Source: WVZH01 sp034430895
GTDB lineage: Bacteria; Chloroflexota; Anaerolineae; Anaerolineales; E44-bin32
Direction: 5' to 3'
DNA length: 64,000 nt
NCBI GenBank assembly: GCA_034430895.1
Contig: DAOUDW010000109.1
Coordinates: 1-64,000, forward strand
Below, piece after piece: positions 28,267 through 37,397 of the stretch. The translations under genes were made by a program, and so were the position numbers. The notes below the pieces were generated by a model. The model had not been told where the DNA came from and searched no databases. It was given only the letters and a program-made list of their open reading frames with translations. The stretch's first letter is position 1; every line of letters begins with the position of its first letter.

Positions 28267-28423
28267 GAATTATTCTCCAAACATTTAATACCGATCCGAC
28301 AACCTGGTCGATTGTGGTGCGCAGGTTTGCGAGGATCGCATGGCATCGCAATGACTCAAACATGACGCCCAGACCCTTTTTCAGGTTCAAGATTCATGCC
28401 AAGCCGCTTGAAAACCCGTCGAC

Positions 28424-28975
28424 TCATTCCGGGAAGACTTCATCTACCAGGCGAATGTACTTTTGCAGCAACTCCAAGACCTGCCTTTGATGAATTCGCA
28501 CTTGAAAACAAGATCCCAGGGAGCGAAAATACCAGGCTTGATCCTTGCGTGGCCGATTAAACCGCTCCCACATCTGTTCCCCTTCCCGCTGGAAATAGGT
28601 CCGAATGGAGCGCATATTATCGATTTTATCAGCCAGGGCGAGTACGAGTACATCATCAGCAGCAACTTGAAGCTTGTCCAGCGTTTCCTGCTTGCGCACC
28701 TTCCAGGCAGCCGAACGATCGGACTCGGTAACCGCAGCTACAAGCTCGGCCACACGCGCGCTAAATTCCGCTCGTATCTCATCCAGGGTTACCGAGGTGT
28801 CCTCCACAGTATCGTGCAGGAATCCGGCAATGACGATCTCCTGCACACATCCTGCTTCGGCCAGGATTCTACCTACGGCCAGCGGATGCACGATGTATGG
28901 AACGGAAGTGCCTTTACGGCATTGTCCGGCATGTGCCCGCACGGCAAATTCTATCGCTGCAAAGAGGTCATTCAT
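28424..28975 (-). CDS. MESH1-like HD hydrolase (putative ppGpp hydrolase)
   Basis: 183 residues. The HD-domain ligands line up with the hydrolase part of SpoT and with MESH1: His30 (IVHP), His54-Asp55 and Glu58-Asp59 (FLHDTVEDT), and LADKIDN with Asp117 and Asn121. There is no synthetase, TGS or ACT domain, so it is a small stand-alone hydrolase. It would be expected to remove pyrophosphate from (p)ppGpp using manganese, though NADPH phosphatase activity is known for MESH1. Whether it forms an operon with neighbours is unclear. Confidence 0.87.
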   Translation of the reverse strand: MNDLFAAIEFAVRAHAGQCRKGTSVPYIVHPLAVGRILAEAGCVQEIVIAGFLHDTVEDTSVTLDEIRAEFSARVAELVAAVTESDRSAAWKVRKQETLDKLQVAADDVLVLALADKIDNMRSIRTYFQREGEQMWERFNRPRKDQAWYFRSLGSCFQVRIHQRQVLELLQKYIRLVDEVFPE

Positions 28976-29109
28976 TATAAATATCGTATTCCTTCGTTGG
29001 CTGAACGCGTCATATGGATTTTCAAATCCGACGGTTCACCGAGTCAGCACTTCATGAAAGCACATGACCAAAAGATGAATTCCCATGTTGCCGTAGAAAT
29101 CGTTGGAAC

Positions 29110-29613
29110 TCAAAGCCACTTCTCGAGCAGCACGGACGGCTCATGGACACTCCGCAATTTCCCTCTGTGATCGATGAAGGACCATCGACCCGGATCGTTC
29201 ATATAATAAGAATATCCCAGTCGTTCATACAAACGGCGAGCGCCGTGGTTTTCTTCTGCGGCAGCAATCACCACCCGTTCATATCCCGCCTCAGTCAGGA
29301 TAGATTCTGCCTCGAGGATCAGGCGCGTACCGATGCCCCGATTGCGGAAAGTTGGCCGGACTCGAAAGGCGTGCAGGTAAGCGCTGGAGAACCCTTGATG
29401 GATATCCGCTCGATGGGCATTGAATTGGATAAAAACCTGACCCACGACGAAGTTATCGCTTTCAGCGACAAGGATCAAACGTTTACCCAACTCCATCTCT
29501 TCCATCACATGGCGGTAAACCCGCCGATATTGACGGTATTCTCCTTCCCATTCCATGCCGGGCAGGTCCGTTTCAACGGCAGTCCGAATATAGAAATCGA
29601 GCGCCTCAACCAT
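29110..29613 (-). CDS. GNAT family N-acetyltransferase
   Basis: 167 residues. Motif A, VRPTFRNRGIGTRLI, provides the acetyl-CoA pyrophosphate loop (RNRGIG), and the C-terminal motif ENHGARRLYERLGY is typical. The substrate is not predictable. Its start overlaps the end of the tRNA nucleotidyltransferase fusion by eight bases, so the two are co-transcribed. Confidence 0.88.
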   Translation of the reverse strand: MVEALDFYIRTAVETDLPGMEWEGEYRQYRRVYRHVMEEMELGKRLILVAESDNFVVGQVFIQFNAHRADIHQGFSSAYLHAFRVRPTFRNRGIGTRLILEAESILTEAGYERVVIAAAEENHGARRLYERLGYSYYMNDPGRWSFIDHRGKLRSVHEPSVLLEKWL

Positions 29614-32242
29614 CGCGACTCTCCGCTTCGATCAGTTGCTGCAGCAAAGCTTCTTCTTCTGCCTTCGATTGCACTTCCCCATTGATCCAGGCCGCCCGTA
29701 GTTCCCAGAGAATGCGACGATAACTCGGTCCCGGCGGCAAACCCATGGAACGCAGAATCTCGCCATTCGTTTTAGGTTCCACAAAACGCCAGGTGCTCAG
29801 GTATTGATCAATCATACTGCGAGCGTGCGTTTCGCCCTGCAGCGCCAGCCAGGAAGCCGCAACGGCCATCTGGCGACATTCATCCATCCGAGCCGTCAAT
29901 TCACTCGCTTTGGCCTGATTTGCCAACTTGGGCATATCCCGGCCCAGACTCGCGGCGTCGATAATTAGCGCCATCAATCCGGAGGGGAAATGCAAACGAT
30001 TACCGGCGGCACGAATCTCTTCCTGGGATAGACGAAAGAACAGGAGTGTGTAGATGAGAAAATCCTTCTTCGGCAGATCTTCCAGTCGCCATGCCGCCGG
30101 CGCTTGAAATACGAACACTTGGGAAATACGATCTTCGAGCCAATCGTCCCAGACGAGTGTGGGATGGATGGCGTGCAGTAAATGCAGACCTTGCAAACGA
30201 GCCATGATTTGCGGCATACGCGATTCGTGGAAGATTTGAACCAGTTCGCTGCGCAGCCGCTCGCCACTGACACGATCCAGAAGTGGAATTGCCTGGCGGA
30301 GCAATTCCAGGGTTCGTTCTTCGATCTCGAAATTGAGACGCTGTTCGAGGCGTATGGCACGCAGCATGCGTGTAGGATCGTCCACGAAACTGATGGAGTG
30401 CAGTACACGGATTTTGCCTTCGCGTAAATCTCGCCCCCCACCCCAATGATCGAGCAGCTGACCGTAATGCCGACCATCGAGACGAAGCGCCAGGGTGTTG
30501 ATGGTGAAATCGCGGCGATGCAAATCCAACTTGATGCTGCCCCGTTCTACGGAGGGCAAAGCTGTTGGGTGCGTATAGAATTCCCTTCTGGCGGAAACGA
30601 AATCGAGATCAGCCGGCAGATCCACTTCTACGACGTTTGAAGCGCCAACGGCTTGTAAAAGCCTTTCGCTCGCATGATCGAGGTGCCATTTGGCTGTGCC
30701 AAAACGTCGGTGGCTGCTAATGCGTCCACCGTACTTTGAAGCCAAACGCTTCGCTAATCCGATGGCGTCCCCTTCCACGACGAGATCGAAATCCACACTG
30801 GACTCACCCAGCAACAGATCACGCACGAAACCACCTACGATGTATAAGGCGACGTTGTGCGCCATTGCTTCCTGCGCGATCTTTTTAAGCAGCGCCAATC
30901 GCTCCGGCTGAAGCGCAGTATGCAATCGATCGATGAGATTTGTAACCGGTGGCTCTTCGACAAGTGCGCCAAGGCTCTTCAATAGATCCGTGCGTGTAAC
31001 AATGCCGATGATCTCGCCGCTCTCCGCATCCGCAACAGGCACCTGGCCCCAGCCGTGTCGAATCATGGCGCGCTGCAGATGCTGAACGGAATCCTGCGGA
31101 TGAACCGTTAGCTCTCCAGCGTCCATGATGCTGGAAACGGACCGATCCTGCATACCGTGCGTCATCGCCCGATCCACTGCCCGGCGGGTGAGTAAACCCT
31201 TCACCGAATTGCCATCCACCACGGGGTAACCCTCATGTCCGGAACGCTGCATACGCGCAAGTGCATCGGTAATGCGAGTATCCGGATCCAAAACCCGGGG
31301 ACCACGCGACATGATTTCGGCCACCGTTTTGACAGGCTCGATCACCTGGTGTAAGAGTACTCGCAGCTCCTCACAGATGTCCGCCAATTTGCGATCTTTG
31401 ATCAACGCCGCAGCCGCCCGATCGTGCCCTCCCCCGCCAAAATGTTCCGCTACACGGCTGATATCCAAGAGTGAGGACGAAGAACGTCCGACCAGCTGAA
31501 TGCCCCCGTTGAGGGCTACGAGCACCACTAAACCATCCGGATCAAAAACGTCACGCAGTTTATGTGCCAGCGTGGAAATCTCATCGATCATCCCACCGGC
31601 GACTCCGCTGGCGATCACGACCGAAAGGCCATGAATTTCGAGTGTCTCCGCGTTTTCGAATAACGCATTGAAGAGCTGTTGTTGTTCGGGAGAAAGTGGA
31701 TGATTAAGAAAACCCGCAGCAATATCGAGGCTGGCACCAGTTTCAAGCAGCCATGCCACCGCCTGGGCATCTCTCGCGGTTGTAGAAGCGTAGGACAATG
31801 ACCCGGTATCCTCGTAAATACCCAGCAGTAGCAAAGTCGCTGTGACGAGATCGAGCTTGATGTGTTCTTGCTGGAGCGTTTCGACGAGCATGGTCGTGGT
31901 CGCGCCAACGTCCTCAAGATGCATCGTCCAGGATGGATCCAACACATCCGCCTTGGGATGGTGATCGATGACATTCACACGGGTATTCTTGCTGACACCT
32001 TTAACCGAAACTGATGATTGCGTGTCGACCAGAGTCAACCGTTCGACACGACCTCGAGGCAAATCCTGGAATTCTTCAAAGGGTAACTGCTCACCGTACA
32101 ACGTTAGATAGGCACGCACGTTGCGATTCAAGCGCCGCGGTAAAATCGCCAGCGCATCTGGATGAAGCAGGCGCGCGGCAAGCAAAGATGCAATAGCATC
32201 AAAATCCGCTTGCTCGTGTGTCAGAATCAAGTGCATCGCCAT
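29606..32242 (-). CDS. DHH-CBS-tRNA nucleotidyltransferase fusion
   Basis: 878 residues. The N-terminal DHH/DHHA1 phosphoesterase domain (about 1-310) has THEQADFDA, VIDHHPK and FGGGGHDRAA. Two CBS repeats follow (about 315-440). The C-terminal class II nucleotidyltransferase (about 450-878) has VGGFVRD, the catalytic DFD, RRDFTINTLA and DDPTRMLRAIR. This architecture is known for A-adding or CCA-adding enzymes, for example in Aquifex and Deinococcus. The DHH domain may act as an exonuclease on RNA and CBS domains may sense adenine nucleotides. No other nucleotidyltransferase is in the window and the local tRNA gene lacks encoded CCA. ATG 32236 is an alternative start. Confidence 0.92.
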   Translation of the reverse strand: MAMHLILTHEQADFDAIASLLAARLLHPDALAILPRRLNRNVRAYLTLYGEQLPFEEFQDLPRGRVERLTLVDTQSSVSVKGVSKNTRVNVIDHHPKADVLDPSWTMHLEDVGATTTMLVETLQQEHIKLDLVTATLLLLGIYEDTGSLSYASTTARDAQAVAWLLETGASLDIAAGFLNHPLSPEQQQLFNALFENAETLEIHGLSVVIASGVAGGMIDEISTLAHKLRDVFDPDGLVVLVALNGGIQLVGRSSSSLLDISRVAEHFGGGGHDRAAAALIKDRKLADICEELRVLLHQVIEPVKTVAEIMSRGPRVLDPDTRITDALARMQRSGHEGYPVVDGNSVKGLLTRRAVDRAMTHGMQDRSVSSIMDAGELTVHPQDSVQHLQRAMIRHGWGQVPVADAESGEIIGIVTRTDLLKSLGALVEEPPVTNLIDRLHTALQPERLALLKKIAQEAMAHNVALYIVGGFVRDLLLGESSVDFDLVVEGDAIGLAKRLASKYGGRISSHRRFGTAKWHLDHASERLLQAVGASNVVEVDLPADLDFVSARREFYTHPTALPSVERGSIKLDLHRRDFTINTLALRLDGRHYGQLLDHWGGGRDLREGKIRVLHSISFVDDPTRMLRAIRLEQRLNFEIEERTLELLRQAIPLLDRVSGERLRSELVQIFHESRMPQIMARLQGLHLLHAIHPTLVWDDWLEDRISQVFVFQAPAAWRLEDLPKKDFLIYTLLFFRLSQEEIRAAGNRLHFPSGLMALIIDAASLGRDMPKLANQAKASELTARMDECRQMAVAASWLALQGETHARSMIDQYLSTWRFVEPKTNGEILRSMGLPPGPSYRRILWELRAAWINGEVQSKAEEEALLQQLIEAESRDG

Positions 32243-32457
32243 ACATCCCGTCGGGCAAACCCAAGCCCTGAAACCACAAGGGTCGCTGTTTGCCGGCTCC
32301 CTCCTACAGGGCGATTATACAATGGGCTTGAAAATCGCGTTTTCTCGAAATGGGCAACTATTTCGGCCAGGTAGAAACCCATCCGATCCTAGTGGTAATT
32401 TAGACTGGAATATCACACGAATCGGAATATCTACGACCTTGAAGATACAAATTAGTT

Positions 32458-32931
32458 GTGACAAGATTGAAAATCACGATGGATTTTAAAAAGGATGCGC
32501 TGTTCGATATCCGCCCTGCGAGCCTTAAAGACACAGCCGAGATCGCACGTCTAAGCGCAGAACTCGGCTATCCCGCTTCGGAAGCGCAGATTCGAAATCG
32601 ACTCCAGCCAATTCTAGAAAACTCCGATCATGCTGTATTCGTAGTCGAAATCCCTGATGGCCCCATCGTGGGATGGGCTCATGTATACCTGCGTCCGCTG
32701 TTGATCTCAGAATTGAGCGCCGAAGTTGGGGGTATCGTGATCCAGGAAAAGTATCGTCGTCGAGGGCTTGGAGAGAAACTACTTCAAAACATCGAGAAGT
32801 GGGCATGTGGCCGGGGCTGCCAGATTGTAGCGCTGTACTCCGGCATGCAAAGAAACACGGCGCATCAGTTCTATCCAGAGATCGGTTTCACCAGAGTTAA
32901 TACTTCCTGGAAATACGAAAAGAAATTGTAG
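32458..32931 (+). CDS. GNAT family N-acetyltransferase
   Basis: 157 residues from the GTG at 32458, or 150 from the ATG at 32479. Neither has a ribosome binding site. A TACAAA six bases before the GTG could be a -10 box of a leaderless transcript. Motif A is QEKYRRRGLGEKLL; the C-terminus has AHQFYPEIGF. Substrate unknown. The 215-base upstream gap is divergent with the nucleotidyltransferase gene. Confidence 0.83.
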   Translation: MTRLKITMDFKKDALFDIRPASLKDTAEIARLSAELGYPASEAQIRNRLQPILENSDHAVFVVEIPDGPIVGWAHVYLRPLLISELSAEVGGIVIQEKYRRRGLGEKLLQNIEKWACGRGCQIVALYSGMQRNTAHQFYPEIGFTRVNTSWKYEKKL

Positions 32932-32976
32932 TTTGCGTAATTTGAGGACGGTGATGAACCTACCAGCTGCTTGCGT

Positions 32977-34386
32977 TCACTGCGCGGGCATATGAATTAG
33001 CGCGCCGCCCCTCGCAGGAAGGTACAGCCGCAGGCCATCATCGTTAACCTGGAGTTGTTCTTTGGCGACGGCGTTGAGTACCCCTCGTCCGGTTTCCCAG
33101 CCGATCGAATCGACGGCAAGAAGTACGCTGCGTGCCTCGTCGTCGATATTCAACACGATAACAACCGAATCACCCCGCAACGATCGAACACAGGCAAACA
33201 CACCACTTGCGTTATCGGTCAACAAAGTCCGATAGTCCCCTCGCCGCAATACTTCAAGGCGATGACGCAATTGGATCAGCTCTTTGACATACTCGCGCAG
33301 CGCATAATCCCACTGCGTTTCGTCGGTTGGGAATGCACCCCGGCAGTCGGGATCCTTCCCTCCAGACATGCCAATCTCATCACCGTAATATATCGCCGGA
33401 GCGCCGGGGAATCCCATCTGGAAGAGAAACGCCTGGCGCACGACACGATCGTCTCCGTTGCAAAGGGTTCGTATACGCTCCGTATCATGGCTTCCCAGCA
33501 ACACATAATGGGCGTAATTATTCACTTGCGAATATGTCTGTAGAACATGATCGATCCTTTCGCCGAATTCGATGGGAGAAATTACCCTCTTGGCGACAAA
33601 ATCCAACAATGTGCCCCGAACAGGATAATTCATCAAACCGTCAAAATGTCGTTCATCCACAAAGCGAGGGTCTACTTCCCATACCTCCCCCACCAGGTAA
33701 GCGTCTGGATTGATTTGCTTCACCTGCGAGCGGAAGTCATCCCAGAATGAATCGTCATCGATCTCAGTGGGAACATCCAATCGCCAGCCATCCGCGCCCA
33801 GTTCGATCCAATAGCGTGCCACGGAATAGATATACTCGCGCACGGCAGGATTATCGGTGTTGAATTTGGGAAGGCTGCGGAGGTTCCACCAGGCCTGGTA
33901 ATTGAATTGATTATGTGATTCATAGGCATGGAGGGGGAAACGTCGGATATGAAACCAATCCCGATAGGGCGATTGTTCCTGATTCGCAAGCACATCGGCA
34001 AAGGCGAAAAAACCGCGTCCACAATGGTTAAAAACCCCATCCAGGATGATATGCACATTATTTTGATGTGCCTTTTGGATCAGAGCCCGAAAAACCTTCA
34101 GATCGCCGAGTTTGGGATCGATTCGAAAGTAATCGTGCGTGTCATAACGATGGTTGGAAGCCGCCAGAAAGATCGGATTGAGATAGATTGCGTTCACACC
34201 CAGGTCGAGAAAGTAATCGAAGTGATCGATCACACCTTGCAAATCTCCCCCATGAAACCCCCATCCGGTTGGTTTCTCATTCCAGGGACGAACATTGGGT
34301 GGATCGTTGCCTGGATCGCCATTGGCGAAACGATCCGGAAAGATCTGGTAAAAAATCGCATCTCGTACCCACTCAGGAACCGCCAT
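32977..34386 (-). CDS. GH13 family glycosidase (alpha-amylase / neopullulanase-like)
   Basis: 469 residues without signal peptide, so probably cytoplasmic. GH13 regions are complete: DGVFNH at 116-121, GWRLDVP with nucleophile Asp204, GEVWE with acid/base Glu234, and GSHDTE with the transition-state Asp301. It starts directly at the catalytic barrel (IFYQIFPDRF), without the extra N-terminal domain of classical neopullulanases. The likely substrate is maltodextrin or a similar alpha-glucan. A sugar-binding lipoprotein gene lies 49 bases upstream, suggesting uptake and breakdown of oligosaccharides. Confidence 0.92.
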   Translation of the reverse strand: MAVPEWVRDAIFYQIFPDRFANGDPGNDPPNVRPWNEKPTGWGFHGGDLQGVIDHFDYFLDLGVNAIYLNPIFLAASNHRYDTHDYFRIDPKLGDLKVFRALIQKAHQNNVHIILDGVFNHCGRGFFAFADVLANQEQSPYRDWFHIRRFPLHAYESHNQFNYQAWWNLRSLPKFNTDNPAVREYIYSVARYWIELGADGWRLDVPTEIDDDSFWDDFRSQVKQINPDAYLVGEVWEVDPRFVDERHFDGLMNYPVRGTLLDFVAKRVISPIEFGERIDHVLQTYSQVNNYAHYVLLGSHDTERIRTLCNGDDRVVRQAFLFQMGFPGAPAIYYGDEIGMSGGKDPDCRGAFPTDETQWDYALREYVKELIQLRHRLEVLRRGDYRTLLTDNASGVFACVRSLRGDSVVIVLNIDDEARSVLLAVDSIGWETGRGVLNAVAKEQLQVNDDGLRLYLPARGGALIHMPAQ

Positions 34387-34435
34387 TCATTTACTCCATC
34401 AATACAACATCCCGACAGTGCCAGGGAAACATCAC

Positions 34436-35752
34436 CTATTCTTCGTTTTCAACATCCGAACCCAACAACTCGATCTTGCTCAAGGCCACATCGATCGCCA
34501 ATTCGGGATTCGAACCCTGAACCGCAGCCATCTCTACGGCGCTTTCCAACACCGGGCGATATAAATCCAAATCCTCAAAAATCGGCCGAGGAACACCCAT
34601 GAATAGCGCGGCGGTAAGCTCTCGCTGAAGAATATCCGATGACTCTAAACCCGAAAGGACCGAGAGATGATCTGCGTTGGACGATTGGCTAAGGAGCCCC
34701 TGCGCTTCTGGCGTTAATAGATATCGCATGAAGGCCCAGGCAGCTTCCATTTCAACATCCGAGAGGCCCTGCAACAAATACATATTTTCGGTCCAAACGA
34801 ATCCCGCCAATCGTCGATCTGTATCTTCATACAGCGGCCAGAGATCGACAATCAAATTCTGGATGCCTACTGCTTCTTCGTATCGTCGAGCATTCCAGGT
34901 GCCATCGATGACCCAACCTGCCTGACCGGTCTCGAAGAGGGCCAGATCTTCGTCGGAGTTGAACGTCACACGACTGGGACCTCGAATATAGGATAATAAC
35001 TCCAGCCAGCAGTACCCTGCGGGATTATCGATCGTGACTGCGCCCATCTCATCCATCACCGATCCGCCACAAGCCGCGATTTGGGAGACGGTAAAATCGA
35101 AGCCGAGATCGAAAGCGATGCCCACCTTGCCTTCTTCCTTGAGCTGCCGCGCAGCTTCAACCCAAGCATTCACATTTTGCGGTGCCGCCCCAGCCAGGGA
35201 CCGATTGCGATACAAAACGACGCCCTGAAGCTCTAGCGGCAAACCGATGCGGGCATCCTGGTAGGTCACCTGACTCCATGCCAGTGGATGGACATTGGTT
35301 TCCAATTCCTCATCGATACGATCGGTGATATCGACAATCAAACCCTGAGACCATATCCTTGCGCCCCACGTTGAAGGGGCGAAGACAATCGACGGACCCA
35401 TTCCCCCTTCCTTAATCGCTTCGAGTGCACCAGCAAGGTCTTCTTCGGGGAAGTATGCAATCGAAAAATTACTCCCAGGATTTTGCTCCAGGAAGCGATC
35501 AATGACACGATGCATGCTGTACAATTCCTTGCTGTTCCAACTCAACCAAATGCGAACCGCCCCTTCCAGGGATGGCGCGAAAACCGTCTCCAGTGGAGTC
35601 GGCGAAGCAGGCGCAGCAGTTAGTGATACGGTCATCGAAGGGAGAATCTCTTCGTTGGGAGTAGGTGAACTGGGAGTACGCTGACACGAAGCCATCATCC
35701 CTACGATAAGCAATCCAATTACCAGACAAGTTATTTTTCGTTTTGGCGGCAT
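34436..35752 (-). CDS. Extracellular solute-binding lipoprotein, family 1 (sugar ABC type)
   Basis: 438 residues from the ATG at 35752; the open frame extends 13 codons further but this start places the basic MPPKRK directly before the signal core. Lipobox MMASC, Cys23, then a Pro/Thr/Ser linker. The rest fits family 1 binding proteins: IRIWLSW-like first strand, a central FETGQAGWVIDGTW block and WAFMRYLLTPEAQ near the end. It would deliver sugar to an ABC importer, but no permease or ATPase gene is in the window. Followed by the GH13 gene. Confidence 0.88.
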   Translation of the reverse strand: MPPKRKITCLVIGLLIVGMMASCQRTPSSPTPNEEILPSMTVSLTAAPASPTPLETVFAPSLEGAVRIWLSWNSKELYSMHRVIDRFLEQNPGSNFSIAYFPEEDLAGALEAIKEGGMGPSIVFAPSTWGARIWSQGLIVDITDRIDEELETNVHPLAWSQVTYQDARIGLPLELQGVVLYRNRSLAGAAPQNVNAWVEAARQLKEEGKVGIAFDLGFDFTVSQIAACGGSVMDEMGAVTIDNPAGYCWLELLSYIRGPSRVTFNSDEDLALFETGQAGWVIDGTWNARRYEEAVGIQNLIVDLWPLYEDTDRRLAGFVWTENMYLLQGLSDVEMEAAWAFMRYLLTPEAQGLLSQSSNADHLSVLSGLESSDILQRELTAALFMGVPRPIFEDLDLYRPVLESAVEMAAVQGSNPELAIDVALSKIELLGSDVENEE

Positions 35753-35974
35753 TTTCGATCCAGCTCGATATTTCGTGTGTGTGCCCGGCATAGAAACAGA
35801 GACGCTTTCCCCCGTTCCTATGCATAATTCAATCGCGGCGTCTCAGTCTACCATATTCCAATGGTTCCAAGAATACGCCGCATTTGAAGCTTCATTCGCT
35901 TGGGCGTTTGCCTTAACGTCAAACATCCAGCAAAGTGGGGATTTGTGTTATACAATCAAATCCCTTGGATACCT

Positions 35975-35980
35975 TATAAT
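35975..35980 (+). promoter_or_regulatory. Candidate -10 box of the DUF58 gene
   Basis: A perfect TATAAT, with no convincing -35 box. Transcription from it would start near 35987, leaving a leader of about 19 bases that includes GGAG before the ATG at 36006. Confidence 0.35.
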
Positions 35981-36005
35981 GCAGAACAACTGGAGTGGAC
36001 ACAGC

Positions 36006-37397
36006 ATGTCTTGGCGTTCATCAATCGAGAATAGACTCGAAAGCCTGTTTCGTGCGAAGCCTGTCGTGATCCAGCGTGATCATGAAAACCGAATGTCCAT
36101 TCTCGAACTACGCACATGGATCCCGGTACTCGCCCTTGGAATTCTTCTCATCTTGCATCTCCGCCAACCGCTCACAATAACTGCGATCGGATTCGCTGGA
36201 TTATTCGGTATTATCTTCACCGCATTCATCTGGTCGCGTGCGATGCTTTACAACGTCGTAGGAAAACGAACGCTGGTCTATCGAGCAATTCAGGTCGGTG
36301 ATGAAATTGAGGAGATCGTCGAGGTCCACAACAAATCCCTTATTCCCATCTTGTGGGCAGAATTCGTTGATAACAGCAATCTACCCGGGTATACCATCTC
36401 AAGTGTACGTAGCCTAAATCCACGTGCGTCCATCCAATGGCGGGCTGGTGCGATCTGCAACCGTCGAGGTCTATTCCATCTAGGTCCCTGGGAATTACGC
36501 ATGGGAGATCCATTCGGTATCTTCAACGTGCGTCATGTTTTTTATGAACCCGAGGAGATACTGGTATTTCCTCCCCTTGCCAAGCTGCCTCCGGGTTTGA
36601 TGCCACGTGGTGGTTCACAAGGTGAATTCCTACTCGTCCCCCAACCTTTGCACGCGGAGACAGTAAACGCCTCCTTCGTGCGTGCATACGTTCCCGGCGA
36701 TCCGCTGCGGCAAATTCACTGGCCAACAACAGCAAGACGATGCGAACTATACGTCAAAGGATTCGAACCTGAAGGTACTTCCACCATTTGGATTGTCCTG
36801 GACATGGATCGAGAAGTACATTTTGGGGAAGGACTATCGTCCAGTGAAGAAGTCATGATAATGATCGCTGCTTCACTGGCTCGTGAATACCTTCAAGCCG
36901 GATTGTCTGTTGGTCTTTACGCACATGGTGACCAACACGTCATCATCCCGCCGCAACGAAGTCGATCCCATTTCTGGACCCTACTTCGAGGGCTGGCCCC
37001 ACTGCATACCAGCGCGTCCCACTCCCTAGCAGAGACAATTATGGCAGCATCCGCCATTCAATCTTCTCAACATCTTGCGGTGGTCATTACGCCTTCCCTG
37101 AACACCAGCTGGTCAGCGAAAATGAATCCCTTTGCCAGTACCAATCACGGCACAGTAATGGCGATACTGCTTTGTTCTGCAGAATCGAGCCAGACAGGGA
37201 AAACGGAAGCTGCTGTACTCGAATTATCCAAAATGGGTATCAAAACGCGCACTGTACTGCCAGCTACGGTTAAACCCATCTATGCTGCTTACGGAGAGCT
37301 GCATCGCTGGGAGTTCTCGCAACTTGGCACCGGTGCGATCATCACTCGCTCGAAACCCCGCGCTACGATGGAAATCTCGATCGGAGCCGATGAATGA
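36006..37397 (+). CDS. DUF58 domain membrane protein
   Basis: 463 residues from the ATG at 36006, chosen because GGAG lies just upstream and a TATAAT at 35975-35980 would exclude longer forms. Two hydrophobic helices are near residues 35-80. The DUF58 block with YVPGDPLRQIHWPTTAR is at about 220-240, followed by a von Willebrand-A-like fold. DUF58 proteins commonly accompany MoxR ATPases and transglutaminase-like proteins; here the transglutaminase follows with a 4-base overlap but MoxR is missing. Confidence 0.88.
   Translation: MSWRSSIENRLESLFRAKPVVIQRDHENRMSILELRTWIPVLALGILLILHLRQPLTITAIGFAGLFGIIFTAFIWSRAMLYNVVGKRTLVYRAIQVGDEIEEIVEVHNKSLIPILWAEFVDNSNLPGYTISSVRSLNPRASIQWRAGAICNRRGLFHLGPWELRMGDPFGIFNVRHVFYEPEEILVFPPLAKLPPGLMPRGGSQGEFLLVPQPLHAETVNASFVRAYVPGDPLRQIHWPTTARRCELYVKGFEPEGTSTIWIVLDMDREVHFGEGLSSSEEVMIMIAASLAREYLQAGLSVGLYAHGDQHVIIPPQRSRSHFWTLLRGLAPLHTSASHSLAETIMAASAIQSSQHLAVVITPSLNTSWSAKMNPFASTNHGTVMAILLCSAESSQTGKTEAAVLELSKMGIKTRTVLPATVKPIYAAYGELHRWEFSQLGTGAIITRSKPRATMEISIGADE

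Noticed and set aside
35775..36005. Extension of the DUF58 protein by 77 residues upstream
   Set aside because: It would overlap the signal-peptide region of the divergent binding protein and pass over a TATAAT; GGAG precedes the ATG at 36006.
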